Part shown: positions 1 to 5,638 of the stretch, one piece after another
Numbering within the stretch: position 1 is the first letter of the stretch
Layout of the letters: each line of letters starts with the position of its first letter
Origin: UBA3103 sp002365855
Lineage (GTDB): Bacteria > Bacillota > Desulfotomaculia > Desulfotomaculales > Pelotomaculaceae
NCBI GenBank assembly: GCA_030627625.1
Contig: DAOURR010000060.1
Location: 1-12,674, forward strand
Length of the DNA stretch: 12,674 bases
Direction of reading: 5' to 3'
Notes under the pieces: generated by a model
Seen by the model: the letters and a program-made list of their open reading frames with translations, nothing else
Told to the model about the DNA's origin: nothing
Databases searched by the model: none
Translations under genes and position numbers: made by a program

Positions 1-126
1 AACATTTATCCCAAAAAAGGGAGTTCCAAAAAAGACCGTGAAATTCACTCCCTAACAAAACTATCATCGGAACAGAAAAAGGTGGCTAAGATTTTAGATA
101 TCCTAAAATACAAGGTGGTTGGGTAA
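1..126 (+). pseudogene. IS1634-type transposase, C-terminal 41 residues (open at left edge)
   Basis: The reading frame is open from base 1 to a TAA at 124-126. It encodes a lysine-rich tail beginning NIYPKKGSSKKDREIHSL. This matches in style and position the end of the minus-strand transposase further along the window (HIYPKGSKQKDCVTLTRR). A motif of the form (N/H)IYPK followed by a basic stretch is usual near the C-terminus of IS1634-family DDE transposases (IS4 superfamily). The protein would catalyse cut-and-paste transposition, but the catalytic core lies outside the window, so I cannot say whether the gene is complete. The two tails differ clearly, so these are two different elements rather than two copies of one. 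The family assignment rests on a short tail only. Confidence 0.7.
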
Positions 127-200
127 TGCAAAGATTGATGCCGCAAAGTGCCTATAATTGGGGACTGGGAGTACATTGCTTAATTTAATTCGGAAACTAC
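127..200 (+). mobile_element. Probable right end of the first IS1634-type element
   Basis: No gene is seen between the transposase stop and the HNH remnant. The sequence TTCGGAAACTA at about 190-200 resembles the outer end of the second element read on the minus strand (GTCGGAAACTTA, the reverse complement of 2070-2081). I infer that the IS ends near 200, which would explain why HNH similarity begins abruptly there. Neither a complete inverted repeat nor a target duplication can be tested, because the left end is outside the window. Confidence 0.4.
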
Positions 201-342
201 TGCTAAGGAAGTGCATCATATTATTCCGCTGTTCCAAGGTGGCAGCAACGCAATGGATAATTTGATGAGCCTTTGTACCTCGTGTCACTCAAAGATCACT
301 GCCAGAGAAGGCGAGCGCTGGAAAAGAAAAACCGGCCGATGA
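184..342 (+). pseudogene. Phage HNH endonuclease, C-terminal remnant
   Basis: Only the last 52 codons survive, from just after an in-frame TAA at 181-183 to the TGA at 340-342. They contain the HNH signature: EVHHIIPLFQGG (His pair and the following strand), DNLMSLCTSCHSKIT (the N and final H with a CxxC pair that normally holds structural zinc) and the typical tail GERWKRKTGR. In cos phages of Gram-positive bacteria, an HNH nuclease sits just before the cos site and the small terminase and helps terminase cut the packaging site. The same order is kept here apart from an intervening toxin-antitoxin cassette. The first half of the protein and its start codon are gone, apparently through the IS1634-type element on the left. 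It is not expected to be active. The first few codons (NSETT) may be IS sequence. Confidence 0.75.
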
Positions 343-362
343 TATGACCGGTGGTTTGTACT

Positions 363-773
363 CTAAATGTTTTTTAAAAAATCGTCAGGCGAAATTGCTT
401 TAACGGGAGAACCATTAAAATCTTTGATGTTCCGGGTAATGATGCATTCAATTTTTCCGCGTTTGGCACAAGCGGCGAGTAATGCGTCTTCATAGTCGGT
501 CATAGGCAGTTCAAGCGCCCTTTCGCAGTCGGAACCAGTAACATCCATAATATTGAAAAGCGTAAAAATCTTAAGCAGTTCCTGCCTGCATCTTGCTTCG
601 TCATGCAGATGCTTGTGCAGTAAATAGTAAATATCCGTTACGCAGCTTGCCGTAATGTGTGCACTAATTTTTTCCTCGGCAGCCATAATAAACAGTTTTT
701 GTGCAGCTTCGCCGAAAGGAGAGCGGGAAAGCATGGCATCGAGAATGACGTTGGTATCAATCAATACGTTCAT
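363..773 (-). CDS. PIN-domain ribonuclease toxin (VapC-like)
   Basis: This 136-residue protein has the PIN nuclease fold. LIDTNVILD near the N-terminus carries the first metal-binding Asp (D6), TDIYYLL around D47 is typical of the PIN_3 type, YEDAL contributes D96, and TRNIKDF contributes D118. PIN toxins are Mg2+-dependent ribonucleases that cut tRNA or rRNA when freed from their antitoxin; the target here is unknown. All expected acidic residues are present and the length is normal, so it looks intact. Its start lies inside the end of the upstream antitoxin gene (17-base overlap), implying coupled translation from one transcript. The pair lies opposite in direction to the phage genes, between the HNH remnant and the cos-like element, as expected for an inserted cassette. 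Confidence 0.85.
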   Translation of the reverse strand: MNVLIDTNVILDAMLSRSPFGEAAQKLFIMAAEEKISAHITASCVTDIYYLLHKHLHDEARCRQELLKIFTLFNIMDVTGSDCERALELPMTDYEDALLAACAKRGKIECIITRNIKDFNGSPVKAISPDDFLKNI

Positions 774-984
774 GGCGGCTCAAGCGCTCCTCTCTTGCCT
801 GCTCCAAAGAAATGTCATCAGGCAGTATGCCAAATAGCGATTTAGCCATTTCGATTTTATCCTGTTTGGTGTTTGTAAGCTTGGCAATGCTTTTGCCGTT
901 TTTGGTGATATATATATCCTCTTTAGAAGCGAGAGCCAGATACTTTCCGATGTTATTTTTAAACTCCGTGGCAGTTATCAGCAT
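757..984 (-). CDS. Phd/YefM-type antitoxin partnering the PIN toxin
   Basis: This 75-residue protein begins MLITATEFKNNIGKYLALAS and contains EDIYITKNGKSIAKLTN. This is the classic Phd/YefM layout: an N-terminal DNA-binding and dimerisation domain, then a charged C-terminal segment (from about residue 45) that would wrap the toxin. The reading frame is open further upstream, but the start at 982-984 is chosen because AAGGAGG lies 7 bases before it on the minus strand and family similarity begins exactly there. The protein should neutralise the PIN toxin and, with it, repress its own promoter. A Phd-type antitoxin with a PIN toxin is one of the common mixed pairings in Firmicutes. It appears intact. 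Confidence 0.85.
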   Translation of the reverse strand: MLITATEFKNNIGKYLALASKEDIYITKNGKSIAKLTNTKQDKIEMAKSLFGILPDDISLEQAREERLSRHERID

Positions 985-1030
985 ATAACAACCTCCTTGT
1001 ACAAAATATATCATTCTAATACCCAATATT

Positions 1031-1059
1031 ATTATATGAAAATCGTACGAAATTATCAA
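1031..1059 (-). promoter_or_regulatory. Sigma-A type promoter of the Phd/PIN operon
   Basis: On the minus strand TTGATA (1054-1059) is followed after exactly 17 bases by TATAAT (1031-1036). The antitoxin start codon is 46 bases downstream of the -10. It matches the vegetative promoter consensus at 11 of 12 positions, correctly oriented for the toxin-antitoxin genes. Confidence 0.8.
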
Positions 1060-1093
1060 CGAAAACCACACAAAATAATTTATTAAATTAGAA

Positions 1094-1188
1094 GGTAGGG
1101 GGGCAAAATCTCCAGTGGATATGTTACCAAGAACGGGCGGCGGGTCACGCGCGAAAAAATTACGGTTCAAACGGGGGATTAAACCCCG
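1094..1188 (+). other. Cos-like packaging element, copy A
   Basis: This non-coding GC-rich block lies between the HNH remnant and the small terminase, the place where cos sites lie in HNH-bearing Gram-positive cos phages. It has three parts: GGTAGGGGG (1094-1102), then 37 bases from the start of that motif a core beginning GAACGGGCGGCGGGTC (1131-1156, ending in CGCGCGAAA), then a short hairpin CGGGG/CCCCG (1172-1188). All three parts recur in the same order and spacing at 7497-7596. No long frame with a ribosome binding site runs through it. Conservation and position support a packaging role; the cos assignment is inferred, and the nicking positions cannot be read from sequence alone. Confidence 0.5.
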
Positions 1189-1211
1189 CCACAGCAAGGA
1201 GGTGAAGGCGC

Positions 1212-1790
1212 ATGGCAAAAGACGGAACGAACAGGGGAGGCCGCCGCGTCCGCGCCGGTGACAAGCCGCAGCCCCTTGCTGACAAAATCACGGCAGGAAA
1301 GGCCGCGAAGGTTTTAGAAGCCCCGGAACTGCATCCCGAGTCGATGCTTGAAGCGGGTGAACTTGACGATGCGGCGGATTTGCGTGGAGAAGATATGCCC
1401 ACGCCGAGCGATTACCTCAGCGCTAGACAGAAAGACGGGAAGCCGCTGGGCGCTGACGCTCTGTTCAAAGAAACATGGAAATGGCTCAAGGAGCGTGGGT
1501 GTGAGAAGTTCGTCAACCCGCGACTGATTGAAGCCTATGCCCAGGCGTTCACGCGCTACATCCAGTGTGAGGAAGCTATCAGCACATACGGGCTTTTGGG
1601 GAAGCATCCAACCACGGGCGGTGCGATAACCAGCCCGTTCGTGCAGATGAGCCAATCGTTTCAGAAACAGGCGAACCTCATCTGGTACGAGATTTTTGAT
1701 ATAGTCAAGCAGAATTGCACCACGGCCTTTGTCGGCAATCCGCAGGACGACATTATGGAAGCCCTGCTGTCGGGCAGGAAAGGACGGTAG
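1212..1790 (+). CDS. terS: Phage terminase small subunit, P27 family
   Basis: This 192-residue protein has the layout of P27-type small terminases. A basic, glycine-rich N-terminus (MAKDGTNRGGRRVRAG) is followed by an acidic linker, the segment GEDMPTPSDYLSARQKDGKPLGA, a helical core containing FKETWKWLKERGC and YIQCEEAIS, and the tail PQDDIMEALLSGRKG. Small terminases recognise the packaging site on concatemeric phage DNA and load the large subunit. A strong AAGGAGGTGA at 1196-1205 sets the ATG. It follows directly after cos-like copy A, as expected. Start, stop and length are all normal, so it is probably intact, although its large-subunit partner lies 8 kb away. The next gene starts 7 bases after its stop. 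Confidence 0.9.
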   Translation: MAKDGTNRGGRRVRAGDKPQPLADKITAGKAAKVLEAPELHPESMLEAGELDDAADLRGEDMPTPSDYLSARQKDGKPLGADALFKETWKWLKERGCEKFVNPRLIEAYAQAFTRYIQCEEAISTYGLLGKHPTTGGAITSPFVQMSQSFQKQANLIWYEIFDIVKQNCTTAFVGNPQDDIMEALLSGRKGR

Positions 1791-1796
1791 GAATAG

Positions 1797-2072
1797 ATGA
1801 ACACAACCGAGCGTTTTGAGAAAGTGAATATCGACCGGCTGGTGCCGTATGCCCGCAATGCCCGCACCAACAACAAGGAGCAAATACTCCAGCTTAGAGC
1901 ATCATTGCGGGAGTTCGGTTTCGTAAACCCGGTCATCGTGGATAAAGATCTTAACGTCATCGCCGGGCATGGGCGCATCCTCGCTGCCAAGGAGGAAGGC
2001 ATAGTCGAGGTGCCCTGCGTATTCGCGGAACACCTGACTGATGCCCAGAAGCGGGCGTACATCCTAGCGTAA
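1797..2072 (+). pseudogene. ParB-like nuclease/methylase gene, truncated by IS insertion
   Basis: Ninety-one codons of a ParB/Srx-like N-terminal domain remain. VNIDRLVPYARNARTNN, FVNPVIVDKDLNVIAGHGRI (the GHGR loop binds a phosphate in this fold) and VPCVFAEHLTDAQKRAYILA are all typical. Family members go on from AYILA with DNR or similar and usually end in a DNA methyltransferase or a longer ParB domain. Here the frame hits a TAA at 2070-2072, exactly where the IS1634-type element begins. In clostridial phages this gene commonly lies between the small and large terminases, and it starts 7 bases after terS here. No continuation is seen past the IS, so the rest has been deleted rather than merely separated. 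It is probably non-functional. Confidence 0.8.
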
Positions 2073-2091
2073 GTTTCCGACTTATGATTGA

Positions 2092-2130
2092 TTAAAACCC
2101 CACAGGCCAGTGATATCAAGGCCTGCGGGG
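2092..2130 (-). terminator. Intrinsic terminator of the transposase gene
   Basis: On the minus strand CCCCGCAGGCC (2120-2130) pairs with GGCCTGTGGGG (2098-2108) across an 11-base loop. All 11 positions pair, one as G-U, and TTTT follows directly. It lies 15 bases past the transposase stop, inside the IS end. Confidence 0.8.
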
Positions 2131-2145
2131 ATCGCAAACCTGTTG

Positions 2146-3747
2146 CTAACAAACCTTATCGTGAAGTTGCCCAATTTCCATAATTACCAATAAATTCTGC
2201 TGTATCTCATTCCGCCTTGTTAGCGTGACGCAGTCTTTTTGCTTGGAACCTTTTGGGTAAATGTGTGCTACTTCTTTAATATTAGCCAGTTCTTCCAACA
2301 TCTTGGGAATGCTTAGATCCAGTCCTGACAGATATGCTTTCCGCCTGGCTAATGCAGTAAGAGTTAAGGCAAGCACACAATAAAAGGCATGTACTTCAAT
2401 TTTTTGGTCTGTCCAGTGATATTGTGGGCACCAGCTTAAAAAATGAGGGTTCTTCATTCTCTTAAAAGCGTCTTCAATATGAGATTGCCCCCTATATGCG
2501 GATACAATTTCCTCCGTGGACCAATCGTCATGGTCGGTAAAAAGGATGCTCTTGCCGAGATTATTGTCCTTATACTTATCCAAGGCATCATGATCGATAG
2601 AATATTCCAGTACAACCCCGGACTCGGTTTCCTTTACTTCGGTATGAATCAACAACGATAATGGAGCCGACCTGCTGGTTAATATCTTTTGAACCCGGTT
2701 TTGTACCGAGATCACCGTTGGAGGTTTGCCCCGTTTATTACCAGTCTTTGTCCGGTTATACAAAGATTTTTGAAGTTCACGTAGAGCTTCATTGGCTTTG
2801 CGCAATTGCAAAAGTATTCCTTGTAATTGACCGAGGAATAACGCCTCATTGAAGGTAACAATAACCGTCCGTTCTACTCCCATGATTATCTTCTTGGTGC
2901 GATAGGCTGATAACCCTCCAAAATTTGCTCCTGCCAAGGGAACAAAACAAGAACGGGGAATGGCCAGTAAATCAGGATGCTGCAATGGAACCAATGAACC
3001 CACAAAAGAAAACGGGCTATCGTCGACCTTCTTTTGGTTCTTTTCAGAATTATTACCTTTGTCATAAATCAGAGTAATATCTTCACAATTAGCTTTAATG
3101 ATTTTAAGTCTTTCCGCCAGTTCTTCGGTAACACTCCCAAACTGTTTGGAATCAGTGCGGTTGCCCGGATAAACCTTATGAAAAAGCGGTATGTGAAAAT
3201 CCGTAGTCACCATCATAGCTAATCCGACCTGTTTTAAATCATTCCGTTTAGCCTTGTTGTGACCCCGCTGCGGCAACTCAGAATTACTCATAGTATCAAT
3301 CCAGGTAAAAAAGTTAGTTGTATCATAGACAAGACATCTTAAGTCAAGGTCAAACTCTTTTACCATGCGGGCAGTTAATTCATCCTCAATGGCCTTGATT
3401 GCAACTGAGTCAAGGTATCCCATATGATCCCAAAAGCGTTGACTGGATAAATTCTTGCTTGTTAAAGGCAGCCAATTCTGGAGTGAAGAAGAAGAAAACC
3501 AATCACCGATCTGCCGCTTACTTGTCGGGGAAATAGCCCGGTTTAATGCCGCTACCAACATGTATTGACCTACAGTGGGCCCCTGTTTGCGTTTAGGAGC
3601 ATACCTGTCGATAGTCTCTACTAACTTAAGCTGATTGGCTATACTGTAGAGAGTTGCAGATGCACCGAATTCAAAACATAAAGCCTCGACAGGTTTAACA
3701 GGATCTTTAGATAAAGCCGCAATAATGTCATCTGCCTTACCAAGGTA
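2146..3747 (-). pseudogene. IS1634-family transposase, N-terminus truncated
   Basis: The first ATG in the frame (3559-3561) would give 471 residues, but transposase-like sequence continues upstream without a stop, to about YLGKADDIIAALSKDPVK, read from 3747 downward. This includes the conserved KRKQGPTVGQYMLVAALNRA just before and around that ATG. Numbered from that ATG, the DDE catalytic triad is visible: D80 in LVYDTTNFF, D167 in TLIYDKGNNS and E363 in YRGQSHIEDAFKRMK. The YRGQ...IE...F.R.K signature is typical of IS1634. About 30 N-terminal residues and the normal start are missing, where the frame runs into phage sequence near 3750. A shortened protein from 3561 would keep the triad but lack the N-terminal DNA-binding part, so activity is doubtful. 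Confidence 0.8.
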
Positions 3748-3754
3748 CGGGGTA

Positions 3755-4156
3755 ATGATAAATGAAAGGGGTTCTACCGTAAAACTGACGCCAATTGCCT
3801 GTGTCGATTCCTATGAAGAAGCCCTAAACAATGCAGACACCTTTATAAACGGTCTTGATGATTCTACGGCGATTCAGGAAAAGCTCAGCCTTTTCAGACA
3901 TTGGTACTACTTTGAAGAACTCGATGGTTTTGCCCCGAGCAAATTCATCGGATATAAAAACATGGATATAAGGGCTTATGAGGTGGGCTCGACCGAAGGC
4001 CCGCTTGATGGGAGAGAAACGGAAAATGCATTGTCCAAGATATTCAAGACAGCCGAGGGGGGCCTAAAGGAAGAGCTCTATACTAAACTGGGGGACTTCC
4101 TGGCTGAATACGGAAAACAACCGAATAAGTTGACCAATATTCACATCAGAAAATAA
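3755..4156 (+). CDS. Conserved hypothetical protein, function not recognised
   Basis: This 133-residue acidic protein has no signal peptide or membrane segment. The middle reads SLFRHWYYFEELDGFAPSKF followed by IGYKNM, and the C-terminal part holds DGRETENALSKIF and KLGDFLAEYGKQPNKLTNIH. The aromatic RHWYYF...FAPSKFIGY block looks like a conserved surface or ligand-binding motif. I have a vague sense of similar small domains next to restriction or HNH genes, but I cannot name the family. The frame is open to an ATG at 3725, but those first ten codons overlap the truncated transposase frame, so ATG 3755 is preferred, with a weak AAGG at 3741-3744. If the gene was cut by the deletion that removed the IS end, its true N-terminus is missing. 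A terminator follows at 4180. Confidence 0.5.
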   Translation: MINERGSTVKLTPIACVDSYEEALNNADTFINGLDDSTAIQEKLSLFRHWYYFEELDGFAPSKFIGYKNMDIRAYEVGSTEGPLDGRETENALSKIFKTAEGGLKEELYTKLGDFLAEYGKQPNKLTNIHIRK

Positions 4157-4179
4157 GCATAAATATTCGATTCTATTGA

Positions 4180-4208
4180 GCACTCCGATAGGGGTGCTTT
4201 TGTTTTTT
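4180..4208 (+). terminator. Terminator-like hairpin abutting the tail tube gene RBS
   Basis: GCACTCC (4180-4186), loop GATA, then GGGGTGC (4191-4197) form a 7-pair stem with one G-U, followed by TTTTGTTTTTT. It ends one base before the AGGAGGTG of the next gene. It may end transcription of the upstream gene or act as an attenuator for the tail gene. Confidence 0.7.
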
Positions 4209-4222
4209 AGGAGGTGAACTGT

Positions 4223-4837
4223 ATGCCCATATCTGGCCATGTAGGTGCGGTGTATATCCAAACCGCTGATCCGCCGGAAGCCTTTATAAAAGAGCCAACT
4301 CAAGCTGATGCTGGTTACACTCGGTACAAGATTATTGACTCTACCCGCCGTTATTGGGATAAAAACTCCCCGGTGCTTGTCTATGTCAATGATACATTAG
4401 TGTCTGCAGGCTTTGAACTTGAGCATTGCGGAGGTATAGTTGTTTTCGCTGCCGCATTAACTGCAGAAGATATCGTAACGGTTAGTGGAATGAGTCTGAC
4501 AGTCACCCAGCGAGGTGGCTTTTTTAACTGGACCTGTGAACTTTCCAGTGACAATTCAGAAGTCACTACCTTCCAAAGCCAAGGCTGGAAAGAAAACCTG
4601 CCTACCATTAAAGGCTTTACCGCCAGTGCAGACAGCTATTGGGGTGATAGTGAATTCTCACAGAGCTTGGGAAAAGAGGTGCTCATAGCGCTATATGTAG
4701 ACAACACAGCATCTAAGAAGCGCTATGAGGGTTATGCTGTAATTTCTTCAGACAGTTTAGAAACAGCGGTGGATGACATCGTTAATGAAAGCATCGAGTT
4801 TGAGGGTACCGGGAGACTATATTACAGGGAGGATTGA
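4223..4837 (+). CDS. Phage major tail (tube) protein
   Basis: This 204-residue protein begins MPISGHVGAVYIQTADPPEA and continues DAGYTRYKIIDSTRRYWDKN, a beta-rich start typical of tail tube proteins in clostridial siphophages. Its second half has GGFFNWTCELSSDNSEVTTF, SQGWKENLPTIKGFTAS and a C-terminal segment ending ESIEFEGTGRLYYRED, all usual in the family. The subunit polymerises around the tape measure to form the tube through which DNA is ejected. A GTG at 4214 is in frame but lies inside the Shine-Dalgarno sequence (AGGAGGTG, 4209-4216), so ATG 4223 is the start. The gene looks complete. It is followed by a tail gene, as in intact phages, but the head genes that should precede it are absent. 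Confidence 0.85.
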   Translation: MPISGHVGAVYIQTADPPEAFIKEPTQADAGYTRYKIIDSTRRYWDKNSPVLVYVNDTLVSAGFELEHCGGIVVFAAALTAEDIVTVSGMSLTVTQRGGFFNWTCELSSDNSEVTTFQSQGWKENLPTIKGFTASADSYWGDSEFSQSLGKEVLIALYVDNTASKKRYEGYAVISSDSLETAVDDIVNESIEFEGTGRLYYRED

Positions 4838-4841
4838 TAAA

Positions 4842-5048
4842 TTGAAACCGGGCGTCACAATTGAGCTTGACCGTCCTCGGACCCTTCGCTACGGCATGAA
4901 TGCTCTGGTGAAGATCGAAGAACTGACGGGCAAGGCCATAAGCAAATTGGATTTAGAGAATATATCCATCAAGGACCTGCGAACTATCGTGTACGCGGGT
5001 CTTTTTCTATCCAACGTAACACAGCTCGGGCTTCGCTGTTTCTGTTGA
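4842..5048 (+). pseudogene. Small phage tail protein (tail assembly chaperone position), truncated
   Basis: After the tail tube gene a GGAGG (4828-4832) precedes a TTG at 4842. From there the protein reads LKPGVTIELDRPRTLRYGMN, then ALVKIEELTGKAISKL and IKDLRTIVYAGL. Proteins of this type follow the tail tube gene in many siphophages, where the tail assembly chaperones are found, and are usually around 100-130 residues. Similarity ends after YAGL (about 5001). The remaining codons (FLSNVTQLGLRCFC) are unlike the family, and the stop at 5046-5048 falls inside the -35 box of the next operon. The reading frame also extends upstream to 4773, but that part overlaps the tail tube gene and has no ribosome binding site. 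The break marks the left edge of the MarR-MATE cassette. Confidence 0.65.
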
Positions 5049-5073
5049 CATTAATGACATAACAAAATACAAT
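5045..5073 (+). promoter_or_regulatory. Sigma-A promoter of the marR-MATE operon
   Basis: TTGACA at 5045-5050, a 17-base spacer, and TACAAT at 5068-5073 match the vegetative consensus at 11 of 12 positions. It sits 60 bases before the MarR start codon and carries its own operator just downstream. Confidence 0.85.
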
Positions 5074-5075
5074 AA

Positions 5076-5098
5076 AAACTATTGATGGTAAATAGTTT
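5076..5098 (+). promoter_or_regulatory. Probable MarR operator (inverted repeat)
   Basis: AAACTATT (5076-5083) and AATAGTTT (5091-5098) are perfect inverted repeats separated by 7 bases. The repeat starts 3 bases after the -10 box and so covers the expected transcription start. MarR dimers bind repeats of about this size, and such a placement would block transcription initiation. The repeat is seen directly; binding by the adjacent MarR is inferred. Confidence 0.65.
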
Positions 5099-5132
5099 AA
5101 TTCTAAAATGTTTAGTTGTAAAGGAGTAGCAA

Positions 5133-5579
5133 ATGGTAGAAAATCGAGAGTTACTTGAGCTATTTTCCAATATTCTTAAAAAAATGAAAAAAGAGTGGAC
5201 CAAACAACTGGAGCATAAACTAAGCCCTTCCCAATATTTTATTTTAAAAACCCTTAAACATTTCGGTCCACAAAGGGCAACGGAACTCGCTGAGGTGATT
5301 CAAATGACACCGGGTGCAATTACCGGGGCTTCGGATAAACTTGTCGCCGAAGGCTATGCCAAGCGTAAAGAAGCAAAGGATGACCGGCGTGTCGTTTATT
5401 TGGAAATCACAGATAAAGGAAAAGAATTCGTAGAATCCATGATTGAGAAACAAAAGATCGTGGCGGCCAAGTTTTTTGAGGGATTATCGGATGAAGATAT
5501 TAAACATCTTATTCGGATTTACCAGCAAATTGCGCATAACCTTGATCGCAAGCTCACTAAATCTATAACAAACAAATAG
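5133..5579 (+). CDS. MarR-family transcriptional regulator
   Basis: This 148-residue protein has the MarR winged-helix arrangement. An N-terminal dimerisation helix is followed by LSPSQYFILKTLKHFGPQRA, the helix-turn-helix region TELAEVIQMTPGAITGASDK, then LVAEGYAKRKEAKDDRRVVY, which contains the wing with the signature DDRR, and C-terminal helices for dimerisation. MarR proteins usually repress a neighbouring transporter until a small phenolic or drug-like ligand releases them. AAGGAG at 5121-5126 sets the ATG. The MATE gene follows 59 bases after the stop in the same direction, and an inverted repeat covers the start site, so negative autoregulation of the whole operon is likely. The inducer cannot be told from sequence. 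Confidence 0.9.
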   Translation: MVENRELLELFSNILKKMKKEWTKQLEHKLSPSQYFILKTLKHFGPQRATELAEVIQMTPGAITGASDKLVAEGYAKRKEAKDDRRVVYLEITDKGKEFVESMIEKQKIVAAKFFEGLSDEDIKHLIRIYQQIAHNLDRKLTKSITNK

Positions 5580-5638
5580 AAACCAAACCTGTTGATTTCT
5601 AAATTAAATTTGGGAAAAGAACTGAGGAATAAGGTGCC

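Larger units (their letters stand above)
2070..3754 (-). mobile_element. IS1634-type element, one end lost
   Basis: The element interrupts a ParB-like gene at 2069/2070. Its outer sequence TAAGTTTCCGACTTAT can be compared with the end of the other IS1634-type element (TTCGGAAACTA on the plus strand at 190-200). The opposite end should lie just upstream of the transposase start, yet no inverted copy of TAAGTTTCCGA is seen around 3600-3900, and the transposase lacks its own N-terminus. The element therefore appears cut off near 3750, where the next phage gene begins. A nearby deletion that took one IS end together with flanking phage DNA is the simplest reading. Confidence 0.65.

Noticed and set aside
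1314..1883. A 189-codon minus-strand frame opposite the small terminase
   Set aside because: It is a shadow of the GC-rich terS coding sequence, with no ribosome binding site and no family features.
4773..4842. An upstream ATG start for the small tail gene
   Set aside because: It overlaps the tail tube gene by 65 bases without a ribosome binding site. The TTG at 4842 follows GGAGG and gives the family's usual N-terminus.
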